Of a stretch of DNA of 64,000 nucleotides, positions 11,312-26,071 are shown one piece after another (within the stretch, counting starts at the first letter, position 1; the number at the start of each line of letters is the position of its first letter). This DNA is from Typha latifolia (taxonomy: Eukaryota; Streptophyta; Magnoliopsida; Poales; Typhaceae): assembly GCA_019914945.1 (NCBI GenBank), contig CM034102.1, positions 16,853,501 through 16,917,500 of the forward strand. The letters are read 5' to 3'. The position numbers and the translations under genes are program-made. The notes below the pieces were generated by a model that was given only the letters and a program-made list of their open reading frames with translations, was not told the DNA's origin and did not search any database.

Positions 11312-12061
11312 ATGGAGAATAGTTCACAATCCTCCACCACCACCACCACCACCACCTCCGCCGCCGACAAAGTTATCCCTATTACCGCCGATAGTGCTGA
11401 TATTATTCCCGTTAATAGTAGTGCTTGTTCCAGCTCTATCTCCACATCCTTGAAGTCGCTCAATAAGGCGTCTTATAAGATATCTAAGCCCGTCTCCAGA
11501 AACTCTAACCCAAACCCTAGCCCTGCTAGGCCGGCTCCTCCGCCGCCGGCGAGCGGCGGAGGCTGCGGGGTAGCTCCGCCGCTGCAGCCGCAGCCTCCCG
11601 TCTACAACATCGACAAGAACGATTTCCGCGACGTAGTGCAAAAGCTCACCGGCCAGATCCGATCGCCGGCGCCGGCAAGGGCGCCGGGTCCGCAACCTCC
11701 TCCTCCGGCAGGTACAGCCGTCACCTCCCGCCTCCACCGGATCCGGCCGCCGCCGCTAGCCAGCCTGGCGCCACGGCCGCCACCGCAGACTGTGGTGGGT
11801 TGGACGCGGCCGCTTCTATCGCCGCTGCCGCCGTTACCGGCGGTGAGCGCCGCCGCGGAGTCCCCGATCTCGGCGTACATGCGCCGACTCCACAGCGGTG
11901 GGATTTCGGCGGTGGCACCGTCGCCGACGGCGGGGACGATGGTGCTGCCGCCGCCGACATCGCCGCTAGGGTTCGGTTGCCTCCCGTCGCCGTTGACGGC
12001 GTACCAGATGATGATGATGCTGCCGACGTCGCCCGGGGTTCCGATGCCGAGCCCGAGGTAG
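11312..12061 (+). CDS. VQ motif-containing protein, HAIKU1-like
   Basis: Intronless, 249 residues from the first true ATG (11312); the open frame extends slightly upstream only through a GTG codon. The VQ motif FRDVVQKLTG starts at residue 105 inside the context YNIDKNDFRDVVQKLTGQ. The later RLHRIRPPPLASL and the Pro-rich middle match the HAIKU1 (VQ14) branch rather than short VQ proteins. Family members bind WRKY factors in the nucleus; Arabidopsis HAIKU1 acts with MINI3 and IKU2 in endosperm growth and seed size. A ACC/CCA microsatellite codes for a Thr run near residues 8-15. The GC-rich coding sequence and lack of introns are typical of the family. Clade assignment is from motif memory, not a tree. 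Confidence 0.88.
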   Translation: MENSSQSSTTTTTTTSAADKVIPITADSADIIPVNSSACSSSISTSLKSLNKASYKISKPVSRNSNPNPSPARPAPPPPASGGGCGVAPPLQPQPPVYNIDKNDFRDVVQKLTGQIRSPAPARAPGPQPPPPAGTAVTSRLHRIRPPPLASLAPRPPPQTVVGWTRPLLSPLPPLPAVSAAAESPISAYMRRLHSGGISAVAPSPTAGTMVLPPPTSPLGFGCLPSPLTAYQMMMMLPTSPGVPMPSPR

Positions 12062-14395
12062 GGAGGAGAGGCATGAGATGCGTCCTTGTTTTTTGATCAA
12101 CTAATTAGCTAAAGCTAAAGGGAAGGTAAAAAGGTCATCTTTTTAATTGGAGATTTGTTAGGGTTTTGATTCCATATCGTAAGTCCTTTTGGACTTCTCA
12201 TTCAGGTCTTAATGTAAATACGAGCTTTTGGAGGACTAGTCTGCAATTTTTTTTAAAAAAAAAGATCTTATTGGAAGAGATTTGATGCTTATAAAGAAGA
12301 ATGCTAATGTTGTAAATGGATCTGAAAGACTTGAGAAGATTTAGAACTTTTTAGATTTGATGCTTATTGTAAAGAAATAAGAATTGACCTGTAGTTAAAG
12401 ATTGAAGTCCCGTTCTTGCCAATGCTAAGAAGTTGTTATCGGCTTCATGTCTGAGTCACTTGTTTCTTGCTAAAGGTTTAAAATTTCCACATTCTACCAT
12501 TTATGTAAATATTTCTGGATCTTGCGAAGTGAATCCATTTATCATATAAGGCATTGACTCTGACTTGAATTAGCTAGGACATGCAAGCATTAATGAATTA
12601 TTATCTCATGCTGGACCAGTGTTTATGACTAAGACACTTATTTTTCTTTGATTTAGATATTAATGGATTATCTGTGGGAAGTTCCTAAACACAAAAAACG
12701 GGGGAAAAAAAAGAAGCTTGCAAGATCAACCTGTGTAGCTTTAAATATAGTGATAAATCAAAAAAAAAAAAAAGAAAAGGAAAAGAAAATGATGATAAAT
12801 GATTACTTTGTGATTACTTTTTAATGGAAGAATCTAAGAACAGGGATGCTTGCTCAACTCTGTCTCTATACGATAAAAGGGAGTAATTATTGTCCCTCCT
12901 AAGTTGTGTTCTTGTCAGTATGAATTGAACCATCTTCAAGTTTCATTTGCCTTTTCCCCATCGTTTTAATCCGTGAGGTTAAAGAAAGAGACTGATCATC
13001 ACTATCAACTTTTATCCACCCACATGTGAATAGAGTTGAGGAAAGGGAGTACTGAACAAGGCACACAGTAGTTCCTAATAAGTTCCTACGCTATTCAGAT
13101 GAGTCGTCACTTTTCACGTTGTACCAAGAAAGGTTACCAATTGCTTACGATATCGAATAATTGGATGGTCAAATAGCATTACAACTTGGTTGGTCTACCC
13201 ACCATTTGATCAGGAAGGAAGAGGAGATAAGACCAAAACGATGCATGACGAAGAGGAGGTACGTACCGTGGGAACCACACCACGTTCTGAGCAACCACCA
13301 AGAATCTTGAACAGATGCTGCTATTGCTCGTCTGACCCATCCAATACTTTTGTTTTGCTGCTCATATCCTCTTACTGTAGATACGTCCTGCACACAGCAC
13401 ACTCCATCGTTAGTACTTCACTGCAATTTTCTGAATATTTTGGAGGTGCTTCTTCTCAAATCTCATACTAAATTCAGAGCAAATGCTTTCCCTAATGTGT
13501 TTCTCTTACTCTGCTGTTCTTACCATCTCGCTGGATCGAAGACATAATGACCACAGATTGATCCTTATCAAGAAGAAAAGAGAATCGTAATTTTGACCAT
13601 AGTTATGCATACTGCGGAATCAAGCACAACCTGACCACGAAACTGGCTTTATCTCCGACGCCAAGCAGTACATTTCGAACATAAAGACAGTGACAATCTC
13701 CGGTACCTCGATTTCGGGAAGCTTTTTGATGAGAATGATCGAAGAGAATTAACACATAACAAATATCAGAGAATCTTTGGCGGAAATAACTTTGCCATCC
13801 AACCGTATATCTAGTAATATGCATCTGGATCATAGGGATTGATACTATTGTAAGGTATACATACTAAAGTAAAGTTAGAAACTCCAATTAACATAATATT
13901 ATGATAAGGTATCAAATAGAAACTCAAATTAGTTTTCAGAAGATCTAATTAAACAACAGATGGGATATATGCTTGATGAAAAGCTCTGAACAAGGAAGTT
14001 TTACCATGCAGTACCCTGAAATCATAGAGAAAAAAAAAATGCAAAAGAGAGCTAATGCATTATTGGAACAATCAAGAGAGATTACTTTGTAGTTACAGAT
14101 CAAGCAAGAGAGCAATCAGAGCCCACCAAGGACGGGCAATTGCGTCCAACATAGACGAGCTGTAACATTTTCCAATCAATACAGTGGCAGCAAACCTACT
14201 TATGTGAAAGAGAGCAGAAAGAGACAGAAGCACTCGGGTAACTCAAAGACACAAACAAGATGAAGCAGTTACCACTGCAACATCTTTAGATCACAAGGAA
14301 CAAAAAACTGACGAAGCAAATGACCGATTCTTCTCTGCATTCTAGGTAGGGCGAACCAAAGGGAAATCTTCAATCAGGAACCTATTTTATCTTAG
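12062..14395. other. Spacer between convergent VQ and 14-3-3 genes
   Basis: It should hold both 3' UTRs. Open frames at 13169-13402 and 13190-13471 overlap on opposite strands and show no domain. AT-rich, with an A run near 12760. No gene supported. Confidence 0.45.
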
Positions 14396-16630
<2,235 letters not shown>

Positions 16631-16771
16631 TGGAGATCGAGATTGATAAAAAGAGAAGGAATTAGAGGGGATTAGAGGTGATGAGAGGTGAGGAGATCAG
16701 GAGAGACGACGAGAAAGAAAGGTGGGAGAAAACAGGAAGACTATGAAGAAGGCGGAGTATATGATTTAAGA

Positions 16772-17086
16772 GCGGTATTTTGCATATCACTGCCTATAGT
16801 TTCACCTTAATGCAACAAACCACCTCCTCTTCATATTCACAAAGGCACAAAGCAACTTATTTTCTTTTCCGGATCTATTTGTAAAATACCACCTTTAATT
16901 GTATCAAAATTAATATTATTAACAACCATTTTTTCCAGCCAAAATATCCTTCTTTTCCCTCCTTATTCCCATATTTGCTGCAACTTATCAAAAAGATAAA
17001 AGATTCTAGATATATCTATCTGAAAAAGGAGGACGGACGTTTTACCAATAACAATAAAATATAGGCGGTGATATGCAAAAACTCGC
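16772..17086. mobile_element. MITE-like element in the 14-3-3 5' flank
   Basis: About 315 bp bounded by inverted repeats: 16778-16798 and 17060-17080 match over 21 bases with one mismatch when one is reverse-complemented. Weaker similarity continues 6 bases outward. No coding capacity. The flanking duplication is at best AAG on each side and is unresolved. Location is about 140 bp upstream of the 14-3-3 start codon. Confidence 0.68.
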
Positions 17087-17949
17087 AAGAATCTCCGGAA
17101 GGTGAAATCTTTGATCGGACGTTCTCATAAAATATTGTATGCGTTTAGTGCATCTGGACGTTGGTTTTCTAGTCTAAACCACCTTATCCGTCAGATCACC
17201 GCGCCGCACCATTAAGAAAAGAAACGCAGCGATGCTGGTAAGGAAAGACAGCTACTCCAGCCATTTAATATTCGACACGTAGACGTTAAACAACTGAATC
17301 ACGCCATAGCCGACCTCCGACACAGCTGGCAGGATGAGTCATCCGGATATTAAACTAATAGCGCCGAAGACGACTTTGAGAAAAAGCGTCTGACATTTTG
17401 GGCTCCTTCGGCGCTTTTTTTGATAAGGTTTGAGACTTTTGAGCTCATCATAGACCATCCGACTCTAATCAGACGGTTGATGTAGGTCTCAAGGTGAACA
17501 TTAATCCAGTGTATCCACGAAAGAACTCCAAAAGTGACCAGCAATGGGAATTGTGGGTCCCAAATTGGTTGGGTTTGTCATTTATGGCCTGGGTAGGAGA
17601 GTGTGAGAGAGTCTCCTCCTCTTCGAATTTTTTACCGAATTTTAAAAAGCATACACATTGGTCTTGCCCATGGTTTTGAAGTGCTTGACAACAAGATGAG
17701 CAAATGGAGTTAACTAAGCTGTCAGATGATGAAAAAGAAAGAGAGCCAAGAAGCAAGGCAAAAAGTAGAACAATAGATAGAATCTTACAACAACAACAAA
17801 AAATAAAAAGAATTTTACTTTATGGAACTTAGTTTCAAATTAATCCAGACAATGTTTAGACTATAATTTCACGAGTGTTACAAGAACAGTTTCCAAAGGA
17901 AGAGAAAAGGTAAAAAAAAAAGTGAGATTCATTGGCATTGTAGGAGGAA
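17087..17949. other. Spacer between 14-3-3 and JMJ21-like genes
   Basis: It contains the far upstream part of the 14-3-3 promoter and the JMJ21-like 3' UTR. A perfect 10-bp inverted pair (17360-17369 with 17406-17415, AGCGCCGAAG) could form a hairpin followed by a T run. Minus-strand frames at 17350-17756 have no domain. Confidence 0.4.
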
Positions 17950-20900
17950 TCAGATCTGCTGTACATTGTGTTGGTAATTATTCAACTCTCCAAAGATTGT
18001 TTCTTCCACAACTTGCCAAGATGTGGCTGTCCTCAACTCCTTCCATAAATTAAATATGGCTCCCAAAACATTCTCCTCATGTAAGATACAATAACACCTG
18101 TTGAGGAACAGAAACGTACAGTGGAATCAGCATCATTTTCTAAAAATCAGCATCACAAACAACAAATGGTGATCATGTAGCATTTAATTTCGTATAGATT
18201 CAAAATAGAGAGAAAGAGCGTATAGATGATAGTGCCAACAAGAAAAAGAAAAGGAGTATGAAATGCGTCGATCAATATCTTTTGTAGTAGCTGTTCTACA
18301 GGCCCAATTTTCTCTTTATTAGAACTGCAAGCTTCCAGTAAAAAAAATGTGGTTAGTTTGATTTTGCAGCTGTTTCTTGGCAAAGCAACTATAGGTGCAA
18401 GATCGGAATTTGTATTATGTCCTATAACTCTAGACATTCTCCTTTCTTAAGAGAGTGAAAAATGAAAGTGATGATCATGTCTGTTAAACTGGTCCATGAT
18501 GCTAAAGAATCAAGTACAGACAACCTTTCTGTTGTTCAGACATAGTACGTAACATTTTTAACAGTAAGAAAATTTACTTCATATCTAATAACACTAAGTC
18601 ATTGGTTGCATGAAACATTTACTTAACAATCTTATAAAGGATGAAAATACAAATTGACCTCTCAAAGTATAAATTTTTTTAAGAAGAACAATATGGCCAG
18701 AATCAGAAGAGAATGCATATATAAGTACTGAGAGCACATACATTGCGCGATATGATATCCTTCTGAACTTGCTTTTTTCCACTGACCCATCAGAAAGTAT
18801 ATCATGATCTGCTGCTCGTTTCGATAAAGGAAGTCCATATGATTCTAGAAACCTCCTAAGCATACAAACATCCCCTCGGAAAACATCCAAGTATAATGGA
18901 ATGAAATCGTATAATGGATCACCTGAAGAAGAATTTACAAGATACTGAAATTGTAAGCAGCAATAAGTAAATATTGCATGATCACAATAACAAAATTGTT
19001 TGTATGTGTAAGATAACATTAAAACAATAAATTTAATTAACCAATGTGCAACATGGTATTACCAAATTGTTCATAAATCACTGTTTTCTTTCTGTGCATA
19101 TTGTTAGAGCAGTTATTCCCCATAATATTAGCAAGTAGGATTATTTGTTCATCTACCCAAGATGACAGCGTAAACAGCTCATTCTTATGATAGCGTAGAA
19201 AGGCATAATCAAAACACAAAAGTAACACAAAAGTAACTAGGACAATAAGAATTTTCATGTAAGAAAATGATGTGCACAATTCAAAGTTAATTAAACCCAT
19301 CTATCCCAGAACAAGAAAGGAAGTAGTATTGGGCAAAGTTCCCTTAACCAAGGTTCGGTTATCTGATAATTTAACTGAACGACTCTGGCTTTTTTCCTCT
19401 CTTAATTAAATCAACTAGATATTATTATACTAGGTGTACAATTAACTTATGAGTGGATACTTGAAACCATTAATATATATTGCCATAGTTGAAGTTTTAC
19501 CTCACTAGGGTCAGGCAGACATATTGAAGAGGAGAATTGTATAATATGAAGTACAACTGTATAAGATATGAATGAAAAGTTGCTCACCTATAGAGAGATC
19601 ACTGAGATCAATTATGTGAGTGGGATTCCACTTTCTCAGCTCTCCTTGACAAGGTACATTTTTGCCATTTATATTTGGGCCTATGTGTAGAGCACCCTCA
19701 TCATAGCAGTGCATAGGCAGAACTGGTTCCATGTGAATGTTATCGTCCATAATATCAGAATGGATCCAAGAAGGTGAACAACATACTCCATATAAACCAT
19801 CATCACCCTGATGCATTCAACCAAAGGAGTGTCAATTCTAAAGTTTGAGATGCAATGCAAGTAGAACAAAAGGAAAATCTTGAAATTACCTTCACCAAGC
19901 CAAGCAGAAGGACTACATCGTGTGGAAGATATTCTTCAGCTTTCTCAATTAGAAGTCCTGGAATGGGATCCCCCCTAAATAATATTAATCAAATAATGTC
20001 AGAACATCTAGATTACTTCTTTGGTTCCAAAGCTACATCACTTTTGAAAAAAGCACACACAAACTTGTTGCTCAGAAAGAATCCAGTTTCTTTTGTTGTA
20101 CATTCTTTATCTAAGATCTCCAAATAGCATATTGCAAGAATTTTCTGCTAGCGTTGATTGCATTATTATCGTTTATCTTCCATCATCCATGTCTCAATCT
20201 CCATTTTCATTGCAACATCACATTACAATAAATTTCTTACTCTAAATAGATTACATAATCTTCATATAAATATTCCAATAGGTATAAGATCCTGAGATGA
20301 AATGTAGCAAATCAATCTTTAACAACTGTCATCCCAGTTTCCAACAAGCCAAAATAAAAGGAAAAGGAGACCCATTAAAAATAAAGACATAGGTGAAGTA
20401 TGACTTTGCTATGGAAAGTGGTTTACTATTTAATGCAACAAACACTTACCACTGAAGAAGACGTTTTCTCGTGTTCTTTTTCCTCTCATCTAGTGCAACA
20501 ACAGTAAGTTTCCATTCAGGTGGAATATTAAAAGCTCCGGATAATATTTCTGCAGAAGCATGTGATATAGTTGTCTCAGCTCCTTCAGCCAGATTACTGG
20601 ATATTCCTGCCATCAACTTTATCTCATTGATTTCTGATTTCAATCCATTTTGAATAGGTGGAAGGGGCAAAAGATGAAGGCTCCTTAATTGGTCTCCCAA
20701 GAACGAAGCAAGATGCAATAAATCATCCTTTGACAATGTATCCCTTCTGCAAATAGAAGAAAAAAAAAAAAGGTAGAGGCAAGTATGTTATTGTGATCCA
20801 CCATCTTTCAAGCACAGTAAATAGGATACAGTAAACAAAATGATGGCTGATTACAACATTTGCAGAAAACAGAACTTACATATGAGCAAAAATATCCCCT

Positions 20901-23139
20901 TTACATCTTTTAGTTACTATATACGGCCACATTATTGTGCTTGAGAAATCTCCTGAATTTTTTAGCTCAAATATTTTTTTGTTCCATATACCAAAAGGAA
21001 AGCAATCCTCAGGATAGGAGTTCTTTGTAGGATAGAATTTGGCAATTACTTCTGGGACTCCTTTTCCATCCCATGGAACTGCTTTATGTAAACCATTTTC
21101 AACCACAAGAAACCCACTGGCAACAACATCTGGGACATGCTCTATCAATGATGAGCCAACTTTGCCAAGAAGATGGTAGAATTCAAGCTGTAGAAAGGAA
21201 CTCCATGTATAAGAGAAGAAACATAGTTGGATATGTAAAGAATTGCAGGAACTAAAGTAAAACCTCTGTGCCCTGGCCATGAATAGCAGATTCAAACCCT
21301 CCTTCAGTGTAAATTTTTATTACATTGTCAGAAATGAGGAAAACCTGTACAGAAAATAAATTAAAAAACTCGTATTACATTTTCAATTGTAGCTACAAAA
21401 GTAAGATGGACAGAACTTTTTATAATGAGGTGTAGTTTAAATATGTTTTTGATGACCAATCAGCAAAAACAAGTCTCATAAGTGTGCATTATTGCTTCCC
21501 TGTAGATTATCATTCCTAACATTCAGCTCTATGCAAGTTAGCATTAACCTTTGATCCATCATGCCTTTACCGCTGCTTCTGTACAAGCTTTAACACCAGA
21601 GATTCAACCTAGAGCAGTATCTTGTAACTTATAACATCCTATCATATGGTTTCAACAAATGCTGATACAATTTTTGGCAATACTGTAGGATGCTCCCCCT
21701 GTTCCATGCCTGACACATGCCTTAATTGGTGCAACATTGGCTATTCTTTAATGGATCACCTTAAGAGCGCTGATGATATATAATAGAGCAGTCCTAATCT
21801 TCATGGTTTTATTGTATCATGCAAATGATAGTGTCAATAAAGACATCATGAACTATTGCCATGCAAAAGTGGTCACTCTCAAATCCAAAAGATCAGCTTT
21901 CACTGTCATCCTGATCTTTATATTTCTTGACACCCTCATAGTGACAGGAAAGACAAGGTCAAATTCAAATAACTGTAATTGGAGATAGGCACTGACAAAA
22001 ATGAAAATGATATTACTTACAGGGTTGCTACCTGTGCCAACAGGAAGCTTTTCATCATCTGAGGGAGATGGCAAATTATGGGATGCACAAATCTCCAAGA
22101 GGTATGCATACCATTTGTCCACATTTATAGCTAGGCAAGCACCCTGTAATAATAATCCATGTTCAATATAGAAAAAGTAGAGTTGGTACTTAATATAAAA
22201 AGCTTGAAACCATGATATAAAAATTTAGAGAAAAAATATTAATAATGTAATGTGCAGTAACAATCAGATTGAAGACAATTTTGCAGCACTGGCCTTCCAT
22301 ATTAATTTTCTCATTGCTGGTTTAACAATCCATAGTTTATGCAACCATTCTCTAAATTCTCTTTGCCCAATGTAGTTGCTGGAGCTCCAAATGGAACAAT
22401 AGTGATCTTTTTCTTCCTCCAAGAATTTAGATAAGAAATCTATATCATATGAAAACATTTGATACTGCAAACTTTTATCAACTTCCAAGAGCTCATCTAC
22501 AGCATGCCCGCTGCAACCATTTCTATATGGTTCTTTTACAGGCTCTGGACTTTTGTGCCTTTTCTCTTTTCGAGTCATGTCAGAGTGATTCAATTTGTTT
22601 ATTTCAGACAATGTATGATCTTTTCCATCTCCAATATCCTCATCACGAACAGCCAGCAATCCTGCTCGACAAACACCTTTATGACGGTGTCCAGGTGCCA
22701 CATCCAGACATACAAATTCAAAATTTGATGGATTTACAAAGTTCTGTGTGACAGCTATAGTTGTTTCTAGATTCAGAACACAATGCCACCAGCCACTGGG
22801 AACAAATATAGTCTCTCCTGGAAGTTGGGTACATTCGAATGGCTTATCATTGTCTGCGAGTTGAGGATAGATATCGAGCCACCACTGCAAACAACAAATT
22901 TGTGCCATATGAGACATAAAAGACATGCCTATGATAGAATTCGTAAAGAGACAGTAAATAAGTCACCTGCAAGGATGTAGGTCCCTCAATATTAACATCA
23001 CCATCTTCCTCACTTACATGTACAGTAACACCTGCAGGTACTCTACCAGGGGGGTACAAAGCCCATCTGTAAAGAAATCATCATCACATATTAGTTGATT
23101 TTCAGCGGCTAAACCTACGAAGATATACAAAAACCATCA

Positions 23140-23208
<69 letters not shown>

Positions 23209-25293
23209 AACGTAACTAATGCTTCCATTGCATAGATTCTCTTTATGCATATTATGTGCCACATAACTGCTAGGTGCATAAAATAGATTGAAAAGGAAAG
23301 AAAAATTTTAAGAGAAGAAATTTATCTTCATTTTTGGCCTTGACAAATTAGCTATGTCAAACTTATAAAATAGTGATCTAATACTCTGTGATGTAATTTT
23401 TCAGATATATAAAGGTAAACAACAAGCAATTGCCTAGAACACTCAAAGAAATATAGATTTCAGAGGAACTGACAATCAGTTCATCATATGAATTTCCATC
23501 TTGTGATTGAAATATATAAGTACAAGCGAAATGTGCACAATATCAGATATGTTCTAGGTTAACAAACAGCATGCTTTCTCAAAAAGTTAACTAACCTTTT
23601 CCTCCCACAGAGAAGAGTATTCCATGCACTAGTCAAGCCGGGATCCACATGCCAAGATGCACCTGACCTCTCCGGCCCTATAATAAGCCATCTAAATGGA
23701 GGTCGTTGATCATGATCTAGCACATCAAAGAAGTCCTCTTGAAACAAATGAGGAACACTATAATCTTCCAATAAAGCAGGTGCAGCTTCTCCAAACTGTA
23801 AAATCATATCCTTTTAGACATTGGAAATCAAGTTATAAGTAATTTTGGTTAGAGCTCTCTGGAATAGTATAGTTACATTGTCGTCAAAAATGTAAAGAGG
23901 ATCTTCATCATGCTGGATTTTCATGTAGGAAACATAATCCTTGAATTTCATTTTTACTTTTTTTGGAGTTCTTTGTGATATCCTAAATGCAACATCTCCA
24001 CAATTCAACAATAATTGGTCAATTGTCCATTTAGATTTTGCTGGCCAAGTTTCCGCCAACTCAGTAAGCAGAACCTGAAAGTAAAAGATGCTGCATTATA
24101 AGAAAGCTAGTTGAAAAATCGTGCACAATACCCGAAGTGCTTCAAAAGTCAAAACTACAAATTGCAAATTAACAAGGAAAAGACTTAAAGCTTAAAAAAA
24201 AATGGTTCCACATACAAGGCAAGGGTAGACTCTACAAAGGACGAGAGAAGGCCAAATAAGTGCATGACTCTCCACAACAAAAGAAAACTGCCAAGCAGAA
24301 TAAAATCCTCCATGAACAACACTGAAAATCTAGTAGTAGGTCTTTACCGGCTTTTTGCCATCATATTGAGAATGGAACTCATCCAATGAAAGGTCCTTCT
24401 TTCTTTCCAAAACTCCATTGTCTAAATAAAAGGCATTCAACATTGTAAAACACCTATACCATCTCCTATATAAGAACAAGGAGTTGAATCCTGCAGGAAA
24501 AAGAAATAGAGAAAAAGAACAAGTTAACTCCTAACAAAGGAAATGTGTAGCTATAATAGCAAAAGGCACTAGAAATGCTCTGTTACCATCAAAATGTAAA
24601 GGTTTCTGGCAAACTTCTTCTTTCTCAGCATAAAGATTTAGACTGCAAAGTAGAAATCTTTAGTAATAAGACTATTAAAACACACAAAGGCTCACACAAA
24701 CATGTAAGATCACATGAGACTATACAGACACGAAGTAACACAGTAAGACTACTAACACATGCCTGATTGATGTAAAATTCCTTGCATTACCTAGACAATG
24801 TAGTCTTCTTCCAAGATCCTCTATACTCAATAAGACCACCAACCGAGAGGCATTTATTCATCCAGAGTGGCTCTTCGTTGCACAGTATGTACATAACACT
24901 ATGAGCAATTCAACAGGACATACTTTAGTTAAATATACAATCTTGGTAAAAGAGAAGGAGCTGAACTTTCGGACCTACGAAAATTATCAATCCACACATA
25001 GTTCACTAATTCTGATTCGAGCACAACCCTTTCACTATTTCTAAATTTGATGATTGATCAACAGAGTACAAATTCGAAGTTTCACATAGTTTTTTCTTGT
25101 TCTTTTTAAAAGATCTCTTAAGACGATTCTGAACAGAGAGAAGAGAGAGAGAGGAGGACCTGCTGACACAAGCGAGGCGGCCGAGATCGGAAGGGGAGAG
25201 GAGGTCCAGGATGGCGCAGATGACCTCGTCGGGGAGGAGTCGGAGATCGCCGAGGGCGTCGGGCCGCCGATCTCTAGGCGGATACTGATCCAT
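17950..25293 (-). CDS. JMJ21: F-box, JmjC and APH-like domain protein (JMJ21 type)
   Basis: Sixteen exons: 25160-25293, 24791-24898, 24587-24642, 24348-24490, 23877-24074, 23596-23795, 22967-23066, 22294-22884, 22021-22143, 21264-21344, 20880-21187, 20450-20746, 19890-19974, 19588-19807, 18742-18922 and 17950-18097; 990 residues. The N-terminal F-box (LPDEVICAILDLLSPSDLGRLA) starts near residue 19. The JmjC domain shows iron ligands His262 and Asp264 (HVDP) and His347 (SGWWHC), so 2-oxoglutarate-dependent hydroxylase chemistry looks intact. The C-terminal part has an aminoglycoside-phosphotransferase-like loop, HSDIMDDN (His824, Asp826, Asn831), and a metal-binding-like IIDLSDLSIGDP. This three-part architecture is that of Arabidopsis At1g78280. 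Substrates are unknown to me. Intron 8 appears to use a GC donor after KLIWK; the GT alternatives I tested frameshift. Confidence 0.93.
23141..23208. repeat. Compound (CA)25-(TA)9 microsatellite in JMJ21 intron 6
   Basis: Twenty-five CA units (23141-23190) run directly into nine TA units (23191-23208), wholly within the intron between exons 6 and 7. No coding effect expected. Confidence 0.95.
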
Positions 25294-26071
25294 TTTTGGG
25301 TTATCGGATTCGTTACTGGATTTGGGGGATACCGTGCGTTGACGAGATCTCGTAGATTGAGAGAGAGAAGAAGAATAAAAGGAAGATGGAGGAGGAAAGC
25401 GAAGAAGGAAGAAGAGAGCGCGTAACCTCGACGCGCGAGAAACGCGGTCGGAAACCCGCGGGCGGATAGGTATTATGTAGCCGTGTACAGACGACTAGAC
25501 GAGAATAATTAGAAATACTCTTTCCTTTGTTATATATACATAATTGAAAATAAAATTAGAGCTATTTGCACCAAAATTTTCTTAAATTTTAAGTTTTGAT
25601 AATAGTAAGATTAAGCATTGATAAAATTAGGGCTATTCATACTAAATTTTTTTAAAAAAATTTGATAATAATAAAATTAAACTCCTGTGGCCGTCTCTAA
25701 TATATATTATGTGCACTCTAGAAAGGTATATATTTAATCTTTAAAAAAACCACGCTCAAATTTTAATAGCTCACTCATATTATTACCAAAACTTTAAAAA
25801 AAATTGGCTTGATTTAACTAATATTTACATAAATACATTGCAATGAATCACCTTTGAGTAATTTTATGGAAAATACCACTGAATAATCGATATATTTTAG
25901 TACAGCAGAGAAACAACCGATACTCTCTTCTTGATCTAGACACAACCATAACCAACCGATGCATGAATTATCTAACCAAGTTCAGCTATTAATTCCCTCA
26001 TACCTAAACTATACCAATAGGATATACAACTGTTACACTTAGAGCACAAGTAGAGGAAAAGGAAAAAGAAT
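25294..26071. other. Spacer between JMJ21-like and RABA4-like genes
   Basis: Both neighbours are on the minus strand, so this holds the JMJ21-like 5' UTR/promoter and the RAB 3' UTR. The part next to the JMJ21-like start (25294-25490) is purine- and CG-rich; the rest is AT-rich. No gene seen. Confidence 0.5.

Noticed and set aside
11324..12096. Five overlapping frames around the VQ gene
   Set aside because: GC-rich shadows of the VQ coding sequence with Ala/Pro/Gly-rich nonsense composition.
17469..17756. 95-codon minus-strand frame with Cys and Ser
   Set aside because: No domain, no splice partner, lies in the 3' flank of the JMJ21-like gene.
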